Positions 1-6,667 of a stretch of 49,578 bases of DNA are shown in pieces. The notes under the pieces were generated by a model. The model saw only the letters and a program-made list of their open reading frames with translations, searched no databases and was not told the DNA's origin. Location: positions 1-49,578 of the forward strand of contig CALJUA010000155.1 in the NCBI GenBank assembly GCA_937975715.1, in the 5' to 3' direction. Numbering within the stretch: the first letter of the stretch is position 1; every line of letters starts with the position of its first letter. The position numbers were made by a program, and so were the translations under genes. This DNA is from an uncultured Candidatus Planktophila sp. GTDB taxonomy: Bacteria > Actinomycetota > Actinomycetes > Nanopelagicales > Nanopelagicaceae.

Positions 1-147
1 TACATTCACTTACGCCTGCTTAACGATGGTTTCCTATTAACGCCATTCCACAACATGGCGCTGATGTGTCCTGATACAACGGCCGCAGATGTTGATGCCC
101 ACACCGCAGCATTCCGCGCAATGTGCGCAGACTTAGTTAAAGCCTAA
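1..147 (+). CDS. Class III aminotransferase, C-terminal end (partial)
   Basis: The window opens inside this gene; only the last 48 codons are present, in the frame beginning at base 1 and ending in TAA at 145-147. The visible peptide contains LLTPFHNMALMCPDTT and then an acidic helix. This resembles the C-terminal end of PLP-dependent class III aminotransferases of the glutamate-1-semialdehyde aminomutase / aspartate aminotransferase group, where a 'G-hydrophobic-TPF-HNMALMS' segment is typical of an actinobacterial subfamily. The exact substrate cannot be decided from this fragment. Its last 15 bases overlap the end of the convergent mshD-like gene. Confidence 0.55.
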   Translation, partial: YIHLRLLNDGFLLTPFHNMALMCPDTTAADVDAHTAAFRAMCADLVKA

Positions 148-606
148 GGATTTGTAGAGACCGATACCGGCTGCGTTATCTTCATCTACGTACAAGATTG
201 CAGTTTTTAGACCTTTATCGCGCAGGTAGATAAGGCCTTCGGTGCAGACTGCTTTGCCGATGCCTTTGCCTGAATGTGCGGGATCTACGCCAATAACATA
301 GAGCTCACCTTGTGGTTCGTGATTAACAAAGTCATTGTGAATCTTGGTCCAACAGAACCCGACGATGAGGCCGTTGTTAACACATAAGAAGAAACCGTTG
401 GGATCAAACCACGGCTCGCGCATCCGGTTCTCTAAATCAGCAAGTGCCCAATTTCCTTGATCGGGGTGGCTTTTAAATATGGTGTTATTGAGATCGAGCC
501 ACGCTTCGCAATGAATCTCTGGGTCAAAGGTGATGAATTGGTAAGGGTGTGCAATGTGCTCAATAGGAGCTTCGAGAAAACGTGAAAGTTTAAGAATCTT
601 CCGCAT
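133..606 (-). CDS. mshD: Mycothiol synthase-like GNAT acetyltransferase (single-domain MshD)
   Basis: A 157-residue GNAT acetyltransferase. It aligns by eye with the C-terminal half of mycothiol synthase, which acetylates the cysteinyl amine of Cys-GlcN-Ins in the last step of mycothiol synthesis. Recognisable pieces are HPDQGNW, EPWFDPNGFFL, GFCWTKIH, and the acetyl-CoA loop VDPAHSGKGIGKA near residues 107-119, followed by LYVDEDNAAGIGLYKSLGF. Known MshD proteins are about 300 residues with two GNAT domains; here only one is present, and the protein stops immediately after the final LGF motif. It lies five bases behind the glnR-like gene, the order known from Mycobacterium (Rv0818-Rv0819), and mshA is in the same window. 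A general GNAT enzyme is the alternative, but the context argues for MshD. Confidence 0.72.
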   Translation of the reverse strand: MRKILKLSRFLEAPIEHIAHPYQFITFDPEIHCEAWLDLNNTIFKSHPDQGNWALADLENRMREPWFDPNGFFLCVNNGLIVGFCWTKIHNDFVNHEPQGELYVIGVDPAHSGKGIGKAVCTEGLIYLRDKGLKTAILYVDEDNAAGIGLYKSLGFN

Positions 607-611
607 GGTGG

Positions 612-1322
612 CTACACCAATTCAGAAGAAGCTTCGCGCCCAGGTTGCTGGACTGTGAAGCGGTAACCCACATTGCGTACTGTGCCAATGACGGATTCAA
701 ACTCTGGACCAAGCTTTGAACGCAGGCGACGAATGTGCACATCTACTGTGCGAGTGCCTCCGAAGTAGTCATAGCCCCAAATCTCTTGCAGCAACTGTGC
801 GCGAGTAAAGACGCGACCTGGGTGTTGGGCAAGGAACTTGAGAAGCTCGAACTCTTTAAAAGTTAAATCAAGTGAAGTTCCGCGAATCTTTGCGGTGTAT
901 GTACCTTCATCAATGACAACGTCACCCTGGCGGATCTCAGTTGAGACGCCTTCTGCTGCAATACGTGCATATTCAATTGCATCAACCGCTAAACGAATAC
1001 GTGCATCGACTTCAGCAGGACCTGCTGAATCGAGAATCACATCATTAATCTGCCAATCGGCGTTAATAGCTGTGAGGCCACCTTCAGTTGTGATTGCAAT
1101 GATGGGTTGTTCGATGCCTGTTGTGTGCATCAACTTTGTCAGCGACTTAGCAGTTGGAAATTCGCGGCGCGCATCAACGAAGATCAAATCCATGACGGGT
1201 GCATCGACGAGCACAGACGCTTCAAGTGGGAGAACTTTGACCTGGTGCGACAAGAGGCCGAGCGCTGGCAGAACTTCTGCGCTTGCGCCCTGAGTATTTG
1301 TCAGTAGCAACACCTTGGCCAT
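612..1322 (-). CDS. glnR: GlnR-like OmpR-family transcriptional regulator
   Basis: An OmpR-type regulator with an N-terminal receiver-like domain (about residues 1-110) and a C-terminal winged helix (LTFKEFELLKFL, RAQLLQEIWGYDYFGGTRTVDVHIRRLRSKLG). The N-terminus, MAKVLLLTN then EVLPALGLL, resembles GlnR, the actinobacterial nitrogen regulator whose receiver domain is atypical. The start at 1322 is preferred: it matches GlnR N-termini and sits six bases after a TATTCT box on the minus strand (1329-1334). An ATG at 1349 with an AAGGAG sequence upstream, or a GTG at 1358, would add 9 or 12 residues. mshD follows after five bases. Adjacent mshD, thioredoxin and sulfurtransferase genes reproduce the mycobacterial Rv0814c-Rv0819 neighbourhood. 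Which genes it controls here cannot be read from the sequence. Confidence 0.82.
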   Translation of the reverse strand: MAKVLLLTNTQGASAEVLPALGLLSHQVKVLPLEASVLVDAPVMDLIFVDARREFPTAKSLTKLMHTTGIEQPIIAITTEGGLTAINADWQINDVILDSAGPAEVDARIRLAVDAIEYARIAAEGVSTEIRQGDVVIDEGTYTAKIRGTSLDLTFKEFELLKFLAQHPGRVFTRAQLLQEIWGYDYFGGTRTVDVHIRRLRSKLGPEFESVIGTVRNVGYRFTVQQPGREASSELV

Positions 1323-1327
1323 TGTGT

Positions 1328-1334
1328 GAGAATA
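1328..1334. promoter_or_regulatory. Overlapping divergent -10 elements (glnR / thioredoxin)
   Basis: On the plus strand GAGAAT (1328-1333) is six bases before the GTG start at 1340. On the minus strand TATTCT (1329-1334) is six bases before the ATG at 1322. The two boxes overlap almost completely, so one short element could fire in both directions and produce two leaderless mRNAs whose first bases are 18 bp apart. Seen in sequence; promoter activity is inferred. Confidence 0.55.
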
Positions 1335-1339
1335 CTCGT

Positions 1340-1753
1340 GTGAAAACATATCTTCCACTCCTTATCGTGTTGGCAATCGCCACTGCATATGGCTTGTGGT
1401 GGAAGAAGCGCGAAGGTGCCATCCGCACTACAAAAGCAGTGCCAGATCATCGCTTAACCGCTGCTGTCTTAGGCGAAGAACTTGGATCTCGGGCAACAAT
1501 GGTGCAGTTCTCATCAGCATTCTGCGCTCCGTGTCGAGCAACTCATTCTCTGCTATCCCAGATGGTGATACCGATGCACGACGTGAAGCACATCCATATC
1601 GATGCCGAATCTCATCTCGAACTCGTTCGCAGGCTCGATATTCGCTCGACTCCAACGACCTTGTTCCTCAATCGCGATGGCATTGAGGTTGGTCGGGCTG
1701 CAGGTACGCCTAAGAAAGAGCAAGTTCTCGCTGCTCTCAGCGCGATCGCTTAA
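1340..1753 (+). CDS. Membrane-anchored thioredoxin-like protein
   Basis: About 137 residues. The GTG start at 1340 gives MKTYLPLLIVLAIATAYGLWW, a single N-terminal membrane anchor, followed by a thioredoxin fold on the outer face. The redox motif is FCAPCRATH (CxxC = CAPC in place of the usual CGPC), and STPTT supplies the cis-proline loop. Frame extension to 1283 is possible but would run through the glnR coding region and bury the anchor. In Mycobacterium the same neighbourhood holds thiX (Rv0816c), beside the sulfurtransferase genes. A role in thiol-disulfide exchange linked to sulfur or mycothiol metabolism is inferred from that context. There is no homologous partner such as DsbD or CcdA nearby. 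Confidence 0.8.
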   Translation: MKTYLPLLIVLAIATAYGLWWKKREGAIRTTKAVPDHRLTAAVLGEELGSRATMVQFSSAFCAPCRATHSLLSQMVIPMHDVKHIHIDAESHLELVRRLDIRSTPTTLFLNRDGIEVGRAAGTPKKEQVLAALSAIA

Positions 1754-1798
1754 GTACTCGCAAACTATTTGCAATTAGTCTTACTTCTGAGTCTCATT

Positions 1799-1804
1799 TA
1801 CTAT
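1799..1804 (+). promoter_or_regulatory. -10 box of the sulfur operon leader
   Basis: TACTAT lies exactly six bases before the ATG at 1811, which predicts a leaderless transcript beginning at the leader-peptide start codon. No convincing -35 box is visible, as is common in this lineage. Confidence 0.55.
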
Positions 1805-1810
1805 TTCGCC

Positions 1811-1903
1811 ATGTTCGCAATTCCAACCAGCTACTTCACAAAGCGCCGCGTCTTAGATTACGGCCGCCTTGCTGGTGCACTTTGTCGAATGCAATCAAAC
1901 TAA
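1811..1903 (+). CDS. Cysteine-type leader peptide of the sulfur operon (30 aa)
   Basis: A 30-codon reading frame running from ATG 1811 to TAA 1901-1903, followed 42 bases later by the DUF4395 gene. The peptide contains KRRVLDYGRLAGALCRM. This resembles the actinobacterial 'putative leader peptide' family found in front of sulfur-uptake and sulfur-metabolism genes, which has an RR-x-x-D-x-x-R core and ends in a hydrophobic stretch plus Cys-Arg. It is likely translated from the first base of the mRNA. Translation across the single Cys codon (1883-1885) and the last codons would invade the left arm of a hairpin at 1887-1925, so expression of the downstream operon is probably tied to cysteine supply. 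Mycobacteria are known to use a leaderless cysteine-rich leader peptide in front of the equivalent operon. Confidence 0.75.
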   Translation: MFAIPTSYFTKRRVLDYGRLAGALCRMQSN

Positions 1904-1925
1904 TCGTTTTTTTAGTTTTGCATTC
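1887..1925 (+). promoter_or_regulatory. Hairpin overlapping the end of the leader peptide
   Basis: GAATGCA (1887-1893) pairs with TGCATTC (1919-1925), and AAACTAA (1897-1903) pairs with TTAGTTT (1912-1918). A three-base bulge (1894-1896) interrupts the left arm, and the loop is eight bases and U-rich. The left arm contains the last codons and the stop of the leader peptide. The right arm ends nine bases before the AAAGG Shine-Dalgarno of the next gene. There is no T-run after the stem, so control by coupling or by Rho is more likely than intrinsic termination. Confidence 0.65.
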
Positions 1926-1945
1926 ACACAAACAAAGGAATTGAA

Positions 1946-2392
1946 ATGTCAGAAGTTCTCGATAAGCCAGAGGTAGCTCGCATCTACATTGATGCACGCG
2001 GACCACGTTTTGGTGCAGTTATTACAACAACAGTTCTTGCAATTGCAATCGTTACTCAGAGCGTTTGGGTGATTGCAGCACAGGCAACCGTCTTTGCAAT
2101 TGGTGCACTGCGCGGTCCACAGCACACTCCTTATGGATTGATCTTTAAGAACTTCATCAAGCCACGACTTGCTCAGCCGGGACCGACAGAAGATGTGCGA
2201 CCACCAAAGTTTGCGCAGACCGTTGGATTTGGTTTTGCACTCGTTGGCACGATCGCTGGATTTGCAGGTGCAACAACTGTCTTCACGGTGGCAGTTGGTT
2301 TTGCACTAGGAGCAGCTTTTCTCAACGCAGCTTTCAATTACTGCCTTGGTTGCGAGATGTATCTACTTCTCGTCCGCCTCACATCTAAGTAA
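1946..2392 (+). CDS. DUF4395 membrane protein
   Basis: A 148-residue protein of the DUF4395 family. After a short polar N-terminus, hydrophobic segments occupy roughly residues 25-55 and 88-125, so three to four membrane helices are likely. The segment containing NAAFNYCLGCEMYLLLVRL carries two conserved-looking cysteines (CLGC) at the C-terminal end. The family is regularly encoded next to thiosulfate sulfurtransferases and thioredoxins. It is the first structural gene after the cysteine-type leader, with AAAGGAA as ribosome site. The biochemical activity of the family is not known; a role in moving or handling reduced sulfur at the membrane is an inference from context. Confidence 0.8.
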   Translation: MSEVLDKPEVARIYIDARGPRFGAVITTTVLAIAIVTQSVWVIAAQATVFAIGALRGPQHTPYGLIFKNFIKPRLAQPGPTEDVRPPKFAQTVGFGFALVGTIAGFAGATTVFTVAVGFALGAAFLNAAFNYCLGCEMYLLLVRLTSK

Positions 2393-2435
2393 TTAGCAAT
2401 ACCCACAAATACTTTTACCAATAGGAGATAGCTCT

Positions 2436-3269
2436 ATGTCACGTGAAACAGCACTCGTTACGGCCGATTGGGTCGCAGAGAACATTAATAACCCGCATGT
2501 AGCAATCGTTGAGGTCGATGAAGACACAACTTTGTATGCACAGGGCCATATCGAAAACGCAATTACCTTTAACTGGCGCGAAGATCTTCAAGATGGACTT
2601 CGTCGCGACATCATTTCTAAAGAAGGTTTCGAAGCACTCCTTTCAAAGAGTGGTATCGCCAATGACACAACAGTCATCCTCTACGGTGGCAATAACAACT
2701 GGTTTGCAGCCTATGCATACTGGTATTTCAAGCTCTACGGTCACCAGGATGTGCGCCTTCTTGACGGAGGACGCAAGCGCTGGGAACTCGATGCACGCCC
2801 ATTCGTAACAGCGGTGCCAACTCGCACTGCAACTCGTTACGTGGCAAAGGATCAAGACCTCTCACTTCGCGCATTCCGCGATGAAGTCATTGCTGCAATC
2901 GGCGTAAAGAACATCGTTGATGTGCGCTCTCCTGCAGAATTTTCAGGCGAACTCGCAGCACCTGCTCACCTTCCACAAGAAGGCGGACAGGTAAAGGGTC
3001 ACGTACCAAGCGCGAAGAACATTCCTTGGTCTAAGGCTGCTAATGAAGATGGAACATTCAAATCACAAGATGAGTTGAAAGATATCTACACAGCAGCCGG
3101 AGTTGATCTTGCAAAGGACACCATCGCATATTGCCGCATCGGTGAGCGCTCTGCATTCTCATGTTTTGTTCTTCACGAGCTTCTCGGCGTAACAAATGTT
3201 AAGAACTACGACGGTTCATGGACTGAATACGGTTCACTCGTGGGCGTGCCAGTTGAGATTGGTGCGTAA
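2436..3269 (+). CDS. cysA2: Thiosulfate sulfurtransferase (two-domain rhodanese)
   Basis: 277 residues forming two rhodanese domains, about residues 8-130 (inactive) and 150-275 (catalytic). The active-site loop is YCRIGERS with the nucleophile Cys233; this CRIGERS loop is characteristic of the actinobacterial CysA2/SseA group. The enzyme moves sulfane sulfur from thiosulfate to an acceptor thiol through a cysteine persulfide. The ATG at 2436 has an AGGAG ribosome site. The gene is followed six bases later by a DUF1416 protein, the same pair as cysA2-sseC in Mycobacterium. The whole group lies behind the cysteine-type leader peptide. Despite the symbol, it is unrelated to the CysA sulfate-transport ATPase. 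Confidence 0.88.
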   Translation: MSRETALVTADWVAENINNPHVAIVEVDEDTTLYAQGHIENAITFNWREDLQDGLRRDIISKEGFEALLSKSGIANDTTVILYGGNNNWFAAYAYWYFKLYGHQDVRLLDGGRKRWELDARPFVTAVPTRTATRYVAKDQDLSLRAFRDEVIAAIGVKNIVDVRSPAEFSGELAAPAHLPQEGGQVKGHVPSAKNIPWSKAANEDGTFKSQDELKDIYTAAGVDLAKDTIAYCRIGERSAFSCFVLHELLGVTNVKNYDGSWTEYGSLVGVPVEIGA

Positions 3270-3275
3270 AAGATA

Positions 3276-3599
3276 ATGAAGACTTGCGGTGCACGCCCTG
3301 GTGGTCCATCAACAGATGGCATAGATCTTTCGAAGCAGACAGTTATTCAAGGACAAATTATCCGGGACGGGATTGATGACGCCGTGCCAAATGGCACACC
3401 TGTTTCAAATGGTCATGTGCGATTGCTTGATGCCACTGGGGAGTTCACCGCAGAAGTTCCAACAAATGCGGAAGGTCAATTCCGCTTCTTCGCTAGCCCT
3501 GGCACTTGGACACTTGTGGTTCAAGCACCAGGTGCTCGCGTGGAAAAACGCGTGATTGCTGCGCAGGGCATCGCATCAGACACCGTCATTCACATTTAA
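3276..3599 (+). CDS. DUF1416 protein (SseC-like)
   Basis: 107 residues of the DUF1416 / SseC family. An N-terminal CGARPGGP motif carries a cysteine, followed by a beta-rich, carboxypeptidase-regulatory-like fold (GQFRFFASPGTWTLVVQAPG). It starts six bases after the sulfurtransferase stop, clearly in the same operon. In mycobacteria the homologue (SseC1) is paired with CysA2. The family has been linked by context to sulfur metabolism, but its reaction is not established. The N-terminal cysteine close to the start could accept sulfur; that is only a guess. Confidence 0.82.
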   Translation: MKTCGARPGGPSTDGIDLSKQTVIQGQIIRDGIDDAVPNGTPVSNGHVRLLDATGEFTAEVPTNAEGQFRFFASPGTWTLVVQAPGARVEKRVIAAQGIASDTVIHI

Positions 3600-3625
3600 T
3601 AGTTAATTAAAGATAAGGTTTGAAT

Positions 3626-4033
3626 ATGGCTGATCAACACGAACTCCGTGAAAAAGGTTTGCGCTTAACACCACAGCGCGAACTAGTACTTAACGCTGTC
3701 CGCGAACTCGGCCATGCAACTCCTGAAGATATTGCGGCAAAGGTGCGCGAGACACATCCTGGCATCAACTTGTCGACTGTTTATCGCAACTTAGAAACCC
3801 TGGAAAATGTGGGCCTTGTGCAGCACACCCACTTGGGCCACGGAGGCGCGACTTATCACGCAGCTGAAGAGCTGACTCACTTGCACCTTGTCTGTGGTGA
3901 TTGTGGTTCAGTCGGCGATGCACCTATCGATGTTGCAGCTAACTTTGTTCAGAATCTCGCAGATGATTACGGTTTCCGCACCGATGTCACGCACTTTGCG
4001 ATCTACGGAACCTGCGCAGCCTGCGTTAAATAG
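3626..4033 (+). CDS. Fur-family metal- or peroxide-responsive repressor
   Basis: About 135 residues. The N-terminal winged helix includes RLTPQRELVLNAV and the recognition segment NLSTVYRNLETL. The C-terminal dimerisation domain has HLHLVC and two CxxC pairs (CGDC and CAAC) for a structural zinc, plus histidines (THLHL, DVTHFAIYG) for the sensing site. The ATG at 3626 is chosen over a TTG at 3620 because AAGG lies seven bases before it. It follows the sulfur operon by 26 bases and may be co-transcribed. Whether it senses iron, zinc, or peroxide (PerR-like) cannot be decided from the sequence. Confidence 0.85.
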   Translation: MADQHELREKGLRLTPQRELVLNAVRELGHATPEDIAAKVRETHPGINLSTVYRNLETLENVGLVQHTHLGHGGATYHAAEELTHLHLVCGDCGSVGDAPIDVAANFVQNLADDYGFRTDVTHFAIYGTCAACVK

Positions 4034-4053
4034 CAGTTATCTCTCTGCGCTCG

Positions 4054-4059
4054 TAGACT
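4054..4059 (+). promoter_or_regulatory. -10 box of ygfZ
   Basis: TAGACT, seven bases before the ATG at 4067, in a gap of 33 bases after the Fur-family gene. Predicts a leaderless ygfZ mRNA. Confidence 0.45.
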
Positions 4060-4066
4060 TACCACT

Positions 4067-4978
4067 ATGACCGCAGTCCATGTTGAAGAAGGCCCTGATA
4101 AAGGTGCCATCTGGCATTTCGGACAACCAGCACAAGAACAACGTGCCCTCGCCGAAGGTAAAGCCTGGGCCGACCTATCACATCTTTCCATCATCGCTGT
4201 CACTGGTGATGATCGCATCAAGTGGTTGCACGATTTAACAACACAGCACTTATTAAACATTGCAGCTGGTGATTGGTTGCCAGCGATGATCCTTGATCAC
4301 AACGGCCACGTTGAATATCAATTTAATGTAGTTGATGACGGCACAACAACTTTTATTGTTATCGATCCCTCATATGCAGAAGGTTTGCTTGCATACCTAT
4401 TGAAGATGCGATTTATGTTGAAGGTCGATGCACGTGATGCAACATCAGAATTTTCTGTACTTCGCGCACCAGGTGCTGCGACAGAAATCGGTGGACCATA
4501 CGCACTTGTGCCACGCGCCGAACTTGATTCGATGAAACAGATCTTTAACGAGAATGCGCGCGAAGTCGGTACCTGGTCATTGGATGCAGAACGCGTTGCT
4601 GCTGGACGTCCGCGTCATGGCGTCGATACTGACCATAAAACAATTCCTAATGAGCTCGGCGTGCTGAATAAAGAAGTACACATGAATAAGGGTTGCTATC
4701 GCGGACAAGAGACAGTCGCCAAGGTATTTAACCTCGGTGCACCACCTCGTCGATTGGTGATGTTGCACCTCGATGGATCGGCCGTTGTATTTCCAGCTCC
4801 TGGCACTCCTGTTGAATTTAATGGTGCTCAGGTCGGATTCTTAGGAACAGTTGCTCGCCACCACGAGCTCGGCCCGATTGCACTGGCTCTCGTCAAGCGA
4901 TCCACACCGACCGATGCAGTCCTTACCGTCGAAGGCATCACCGCTGCGCAAGAAGTAATTGTGAAGGGCACCCGATGA
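4067..4978 (+). CDS. ygfZ: Folate-binding iron-sulfur cluster repair/assembly protein YgfZ
   Basis: 303 residues with the GcvT-like fold. It contains the YgfZ signature KGCYRGQETVAKV with the conserved Cys210. YgfZ binds tetrahydrofolate and supports activity of certain Fe-S enzymes, for example MiaB-type radical-SAM proteins. It lacks the catalytic make-up of a true glycine-cleavage T protein, and no gcvH or gcvP is near. The start at 4067 matches actinobacterial homologues (GPDKGAIWHFG near the N-terminus) and has a -10 box seven bases upstream. The stop overlaps the start of the next tiny gene as ATGA. Confidence 0.9.
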   Translation: MTAVHVEEGPDKGAIWHFGQPAQEQRALAEGKAWADLSHLSIIAVTGDDRIKWLHDLTTQHLLNIAAGDWLPAMILDHNGHVEYQFNVVDDGTTTFIVIDPSYAEGLLAYLLKMRFMLKVDARDATSEFSVLRAPGAATEIGGPYALVPRAELDSMKQIFNENAREVGTWSLDAERVAAGRPRHGVDTDHKTIPNELGVLNKEVHMNKGCYRGQETVAKVFNLGAPPRRLVMLHLDGSAVVFPAPGTPVEFNGAQVGFLGTVARHHELGPIALALVKRSTPTDAVLTVEGITAAQEVIVKGTR

Positions 4979-5049
4979 AATTCTTGGGACAGTTATTTGT
5001 GGTTTCACTCGCGGGCCTCGCGATTATGTGGGCAGTTCGTAAGTTCTAA
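4975..5049 (+). CDS. Putative 24-residue membrane microprotein
   Basis: A 24-codon frame whose ATG overlaps the ygfZ stop codon (ATGA), the arrangement used for coupled translation. The peptide, MKFLGQLFVVSLAGLAI then MWAVRKF, is one membrane helix with positive charges at both ends. No family is recognised. The gene-like spacing and helix make it plausible, but a short frame of this kind can arise by chance. Confidence 0.4.
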   Translation: MKFLGQLFVVSLAGLAIMWAVRKF

Positions 5050-5054
5050 AGCCT

Positions 5055-5060
5055 TAAACT
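5055..5060 (+). promoter_or_regulatory. -10 box of the 5067 operon
   Basis: TAAACT exactly six bases before the ATG at 5067, predicting a leaderless mRNA for the small membrane protein, nitrobindin-like protein and asparaginase. Confidence 0.5.
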
Positions 5061-5066
5061 AAAGCC

Positions 5067-5201
5067 ATGGAGTTACTGACGACAGCGCTTTTGGGCACCT
5101 TCTCAATCGCACTCGGCGTTGGTCTTCTCATCTACGGAATCCGTGGGCGCCGCGAATCTCAAGCACGTGATGCGCGCACATATAAGAGGGGCAGAATCTA
5201 A
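5067..5201 (+). CDS. Small single-helix membrane protein (44 aa)
   Basis: A 44-residue protein: a hydrophobic helix (TTALLGTFSIALGVGLLIYGI) followed by a basic tail rich in Arg (RGRRESQARDARTYKRGR), so N-out/C-in insertion is predicted. Its ATG follows a TAAACT box by six bases. Its TAA shares one base with the ATG of the nitrobindin-like gene (TAATG), so the two are coupled. No family is recognised. The promoter, the coupling and the clear helix make this a likely real gene of unknown function. Confidence 0.6.
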   Translation: MELLTTALLGTFSIALGVGLLIYGIRGRRESQARDARTYKRGRI

Positions 5202-5710
5202 TGGCATTCGTTATTCCTGAAGGACTTCACGAAGACCTGTATCCAGTTGCCTGGATGGTCGGCAAGTGGGGCGGCAAGGGCATGGGCGAGTGGCCAGGTG
5301 CAGAAAAGTTTGAGTTCGTGCAGGAAGTTACCTTCCGCCATGATGGTCGGCCATTTCTTGAGTACACATCACGTTCTTGGATCATCGATTCTGAAGGAAA
5401 CCACATTCGCCCGGGTGCATCTGAATCCGGTTACTGGCGCATAAAGCCAAACAAGGTCATTGAACTTGTTCTCGCACATAGCACTGGAATTTCTGAAGGA
5501 TGGCTCGGAAAGATTTCTGATGAGCGTCCAGCAATTCAATTAGCGCTGGATCACGCATACATCGCACCGACTGCAAAGGGCGTCACAGATGGAGCACGTC
5601 TCTACGGTTTGGTTGAGGGACAACTCTTTACCTCATATGACATGGCTGCAATGGGCAAAGAACTTCAGGCCCATATCTGGTCATCTCTCGAGCGTCAGAG
5701 CGAGAACTAA
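5201..5710 (+). CDS. Nitrobindin-like heme-binding beta-barrel protein
   Basis: 169 residues of the nitrobindin / THAP4-like family (formerly DUF1794, FABP-like). The N-terminal motif GKWGGKGMGEW fits the family's GxWxGxG signature, and a histidine in the last helix (LQAHIWSSLER) is at the position of the proximal heme ligand. Such proteins bind ferric heme in an open beta-barrel and have been shown to isomerise peroxynitrite to nitrate. It lies in an operon between a small membrane protein and asparaginase. A function in nitrogen-oxide detoxification is inferred from family knowledge only. Confidence 0.82.
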   Translation: MAFVIPEGLHEDLYPVAWMVGKWGGKGMGEWPGAEKFEFVQEVTFRHDGRPFLEYTSRSWIIDSEGNHIRPGASESGYWRIKPNKVIELVLAHSTGISEGWLGKISDERPAIQLALDHAYIAPTAKGVTDGARLYGLVEGQLFTSYDMAAMGKELQAHIWSSLERQSEN

Positions 5711-6631
5711 ATGAAGGACGCAGTACTCGCAGAAGTTGTTCGTAGTGGTGTTGTTGAGTCACAACATCGTGGTTTTCTCGTTGCCCTCAACGCAGATGGT
5801 TCGGTTAATCTCGAACTCGGTGATAGCTCGCATCTGATTTTTCCGCGATCTACAGTGAAATCTTTTCAAGCTGCGGCAATGGTGCGTAATGGTTTAGATC
5901 TTGAGCCACGCTTGCTCGCACTCGGTGCTTCAAGCCACTCAGGATCACGGGTACACCTCGATGCTGTGCGCGAAATTCTTGCAACCGTTGGTCTCGATGA
6001 AAGCGCTCTGCAGTGCATGCTTGATCGCCCACTTGGTGAAGCAGAACGTCGTGCATATGGCGATCAAGGACCATCTCGTATCGTTATGAACTGCAGCGGA
6101 AAGCATGCAGCCATGCTTGCAACCTGCGTGAAAAATGGCTGGCCAATTGAGAATTACCTCGATGCAGCGCACCCATTACAGGTTGCGTGCCGCGAAGAAC
6201 TAGAGAATTTATCGGGAGAGAAAATCACTCTCACAAGTACCGATGGCTGTGGTGCACCGCTGTTCTTGATCTCTGTGGCAGGACTTGCTCGCGCAGTTCG
6301 CGCAATCACAATCTCTGAAGATCCTGCTCATCGCAAAATTATTGAAGCATCTCGCGCATTCCCAGAGATGGTTGCGGGTGTAGGTCGATTGACTGCAACG
6401 ATGATGCAGGATGTTCCTGGTCTCTATATGAAAGATGGCGTGGAAGCGGTTCAAGTCGCATCAATGCCTGATGGCCGCACACTGGTATTTAAAGTCAGCG
6501 ATGGATCCCTCCGTCCATTCCGCGCACTTGTTCATGCGGGGCTAAAGCGACTCGGCGTTGATTCTCCGTATGAGACTGAGGTTGTTCTCGGTGGCGGCAA
6601 GGCCATCGGCGAAGTCCGAGCTACCTTTTAA
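5711..6631 (+). CDS. L-asparaginase II family protein
   Basis: 306 residues of the thermolabile asparaginase II family (PF06089 type), unrelated to the classical AnsA/AnsB fold. Recognisable pieces are RSTVKSFQA near residue 46, ASSHSGSRVH, NCSGKHAAML, and STDGCGAPLF. It presumably converts asparagine to aspartate and ammonia in the cytoplasm, since there is no signal peptide. The ATG follows the preceding stop codon directly, so it is the last gene of the operon starting at 5067. Proximity to a glnR-like gene suggests nitrogen scavenging, but no GlnR box was identified. Confidence 0.85.
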   Translation: MKDAVLAEVVRSGVVESQHRGFLVALNADGSVNLELGDSSHLIFPRSTVKSFQAAAMVRNGLDLEPRLLALGASSHSGSRVHLDAVREILATVGLDESALQCMLDRPLGEAERRAYGDQGPSRIVMNCSGKHAAMLATCVKNGWPIENYLDAAHPLQVACREELENLSGEKITLTSTDGCGAPLFLISVAGLARAVRAITISEDPAHRKIIEASRAFPEMVAGVGRLTATMMQDVPGLYMKDGVEAVQVASMPDGRTLVFKVSDGSLRPFRALVHAGLKRLGVDSPYETEVVLGGGKAIGEVRATF

Positions 6632-6655
6632 GTAACTCTTTTCTTCAATAATGCG

Positions 6656-6661
6656 TACCCT
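6656..6661 (+). promoter_or_regulatory. -10 box of mshA
   Basis: TACCCT, exactly six bases before the ATG at 6668 in a 36-base gap. Predicts leaderless mshA mRNA. The same hexamer and spacing precede the DUF3027 gene at 32335. Confidence 0.55.
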
Positions 6662-6667
6662 TGACGC

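Noticed and set aside
838..1293. 151-codon open frame on the plus strand inside the glnR-like gene
   Set aside because: The minus-strand product matches a known family throughout; the plus-strand translation is low-complexity and Ser-rich.
3620..3626. TTG start for the Fur-family gene
   Set aside because: The ATG at 3626 has better spacing to AAGG and fits Fur N-termini.
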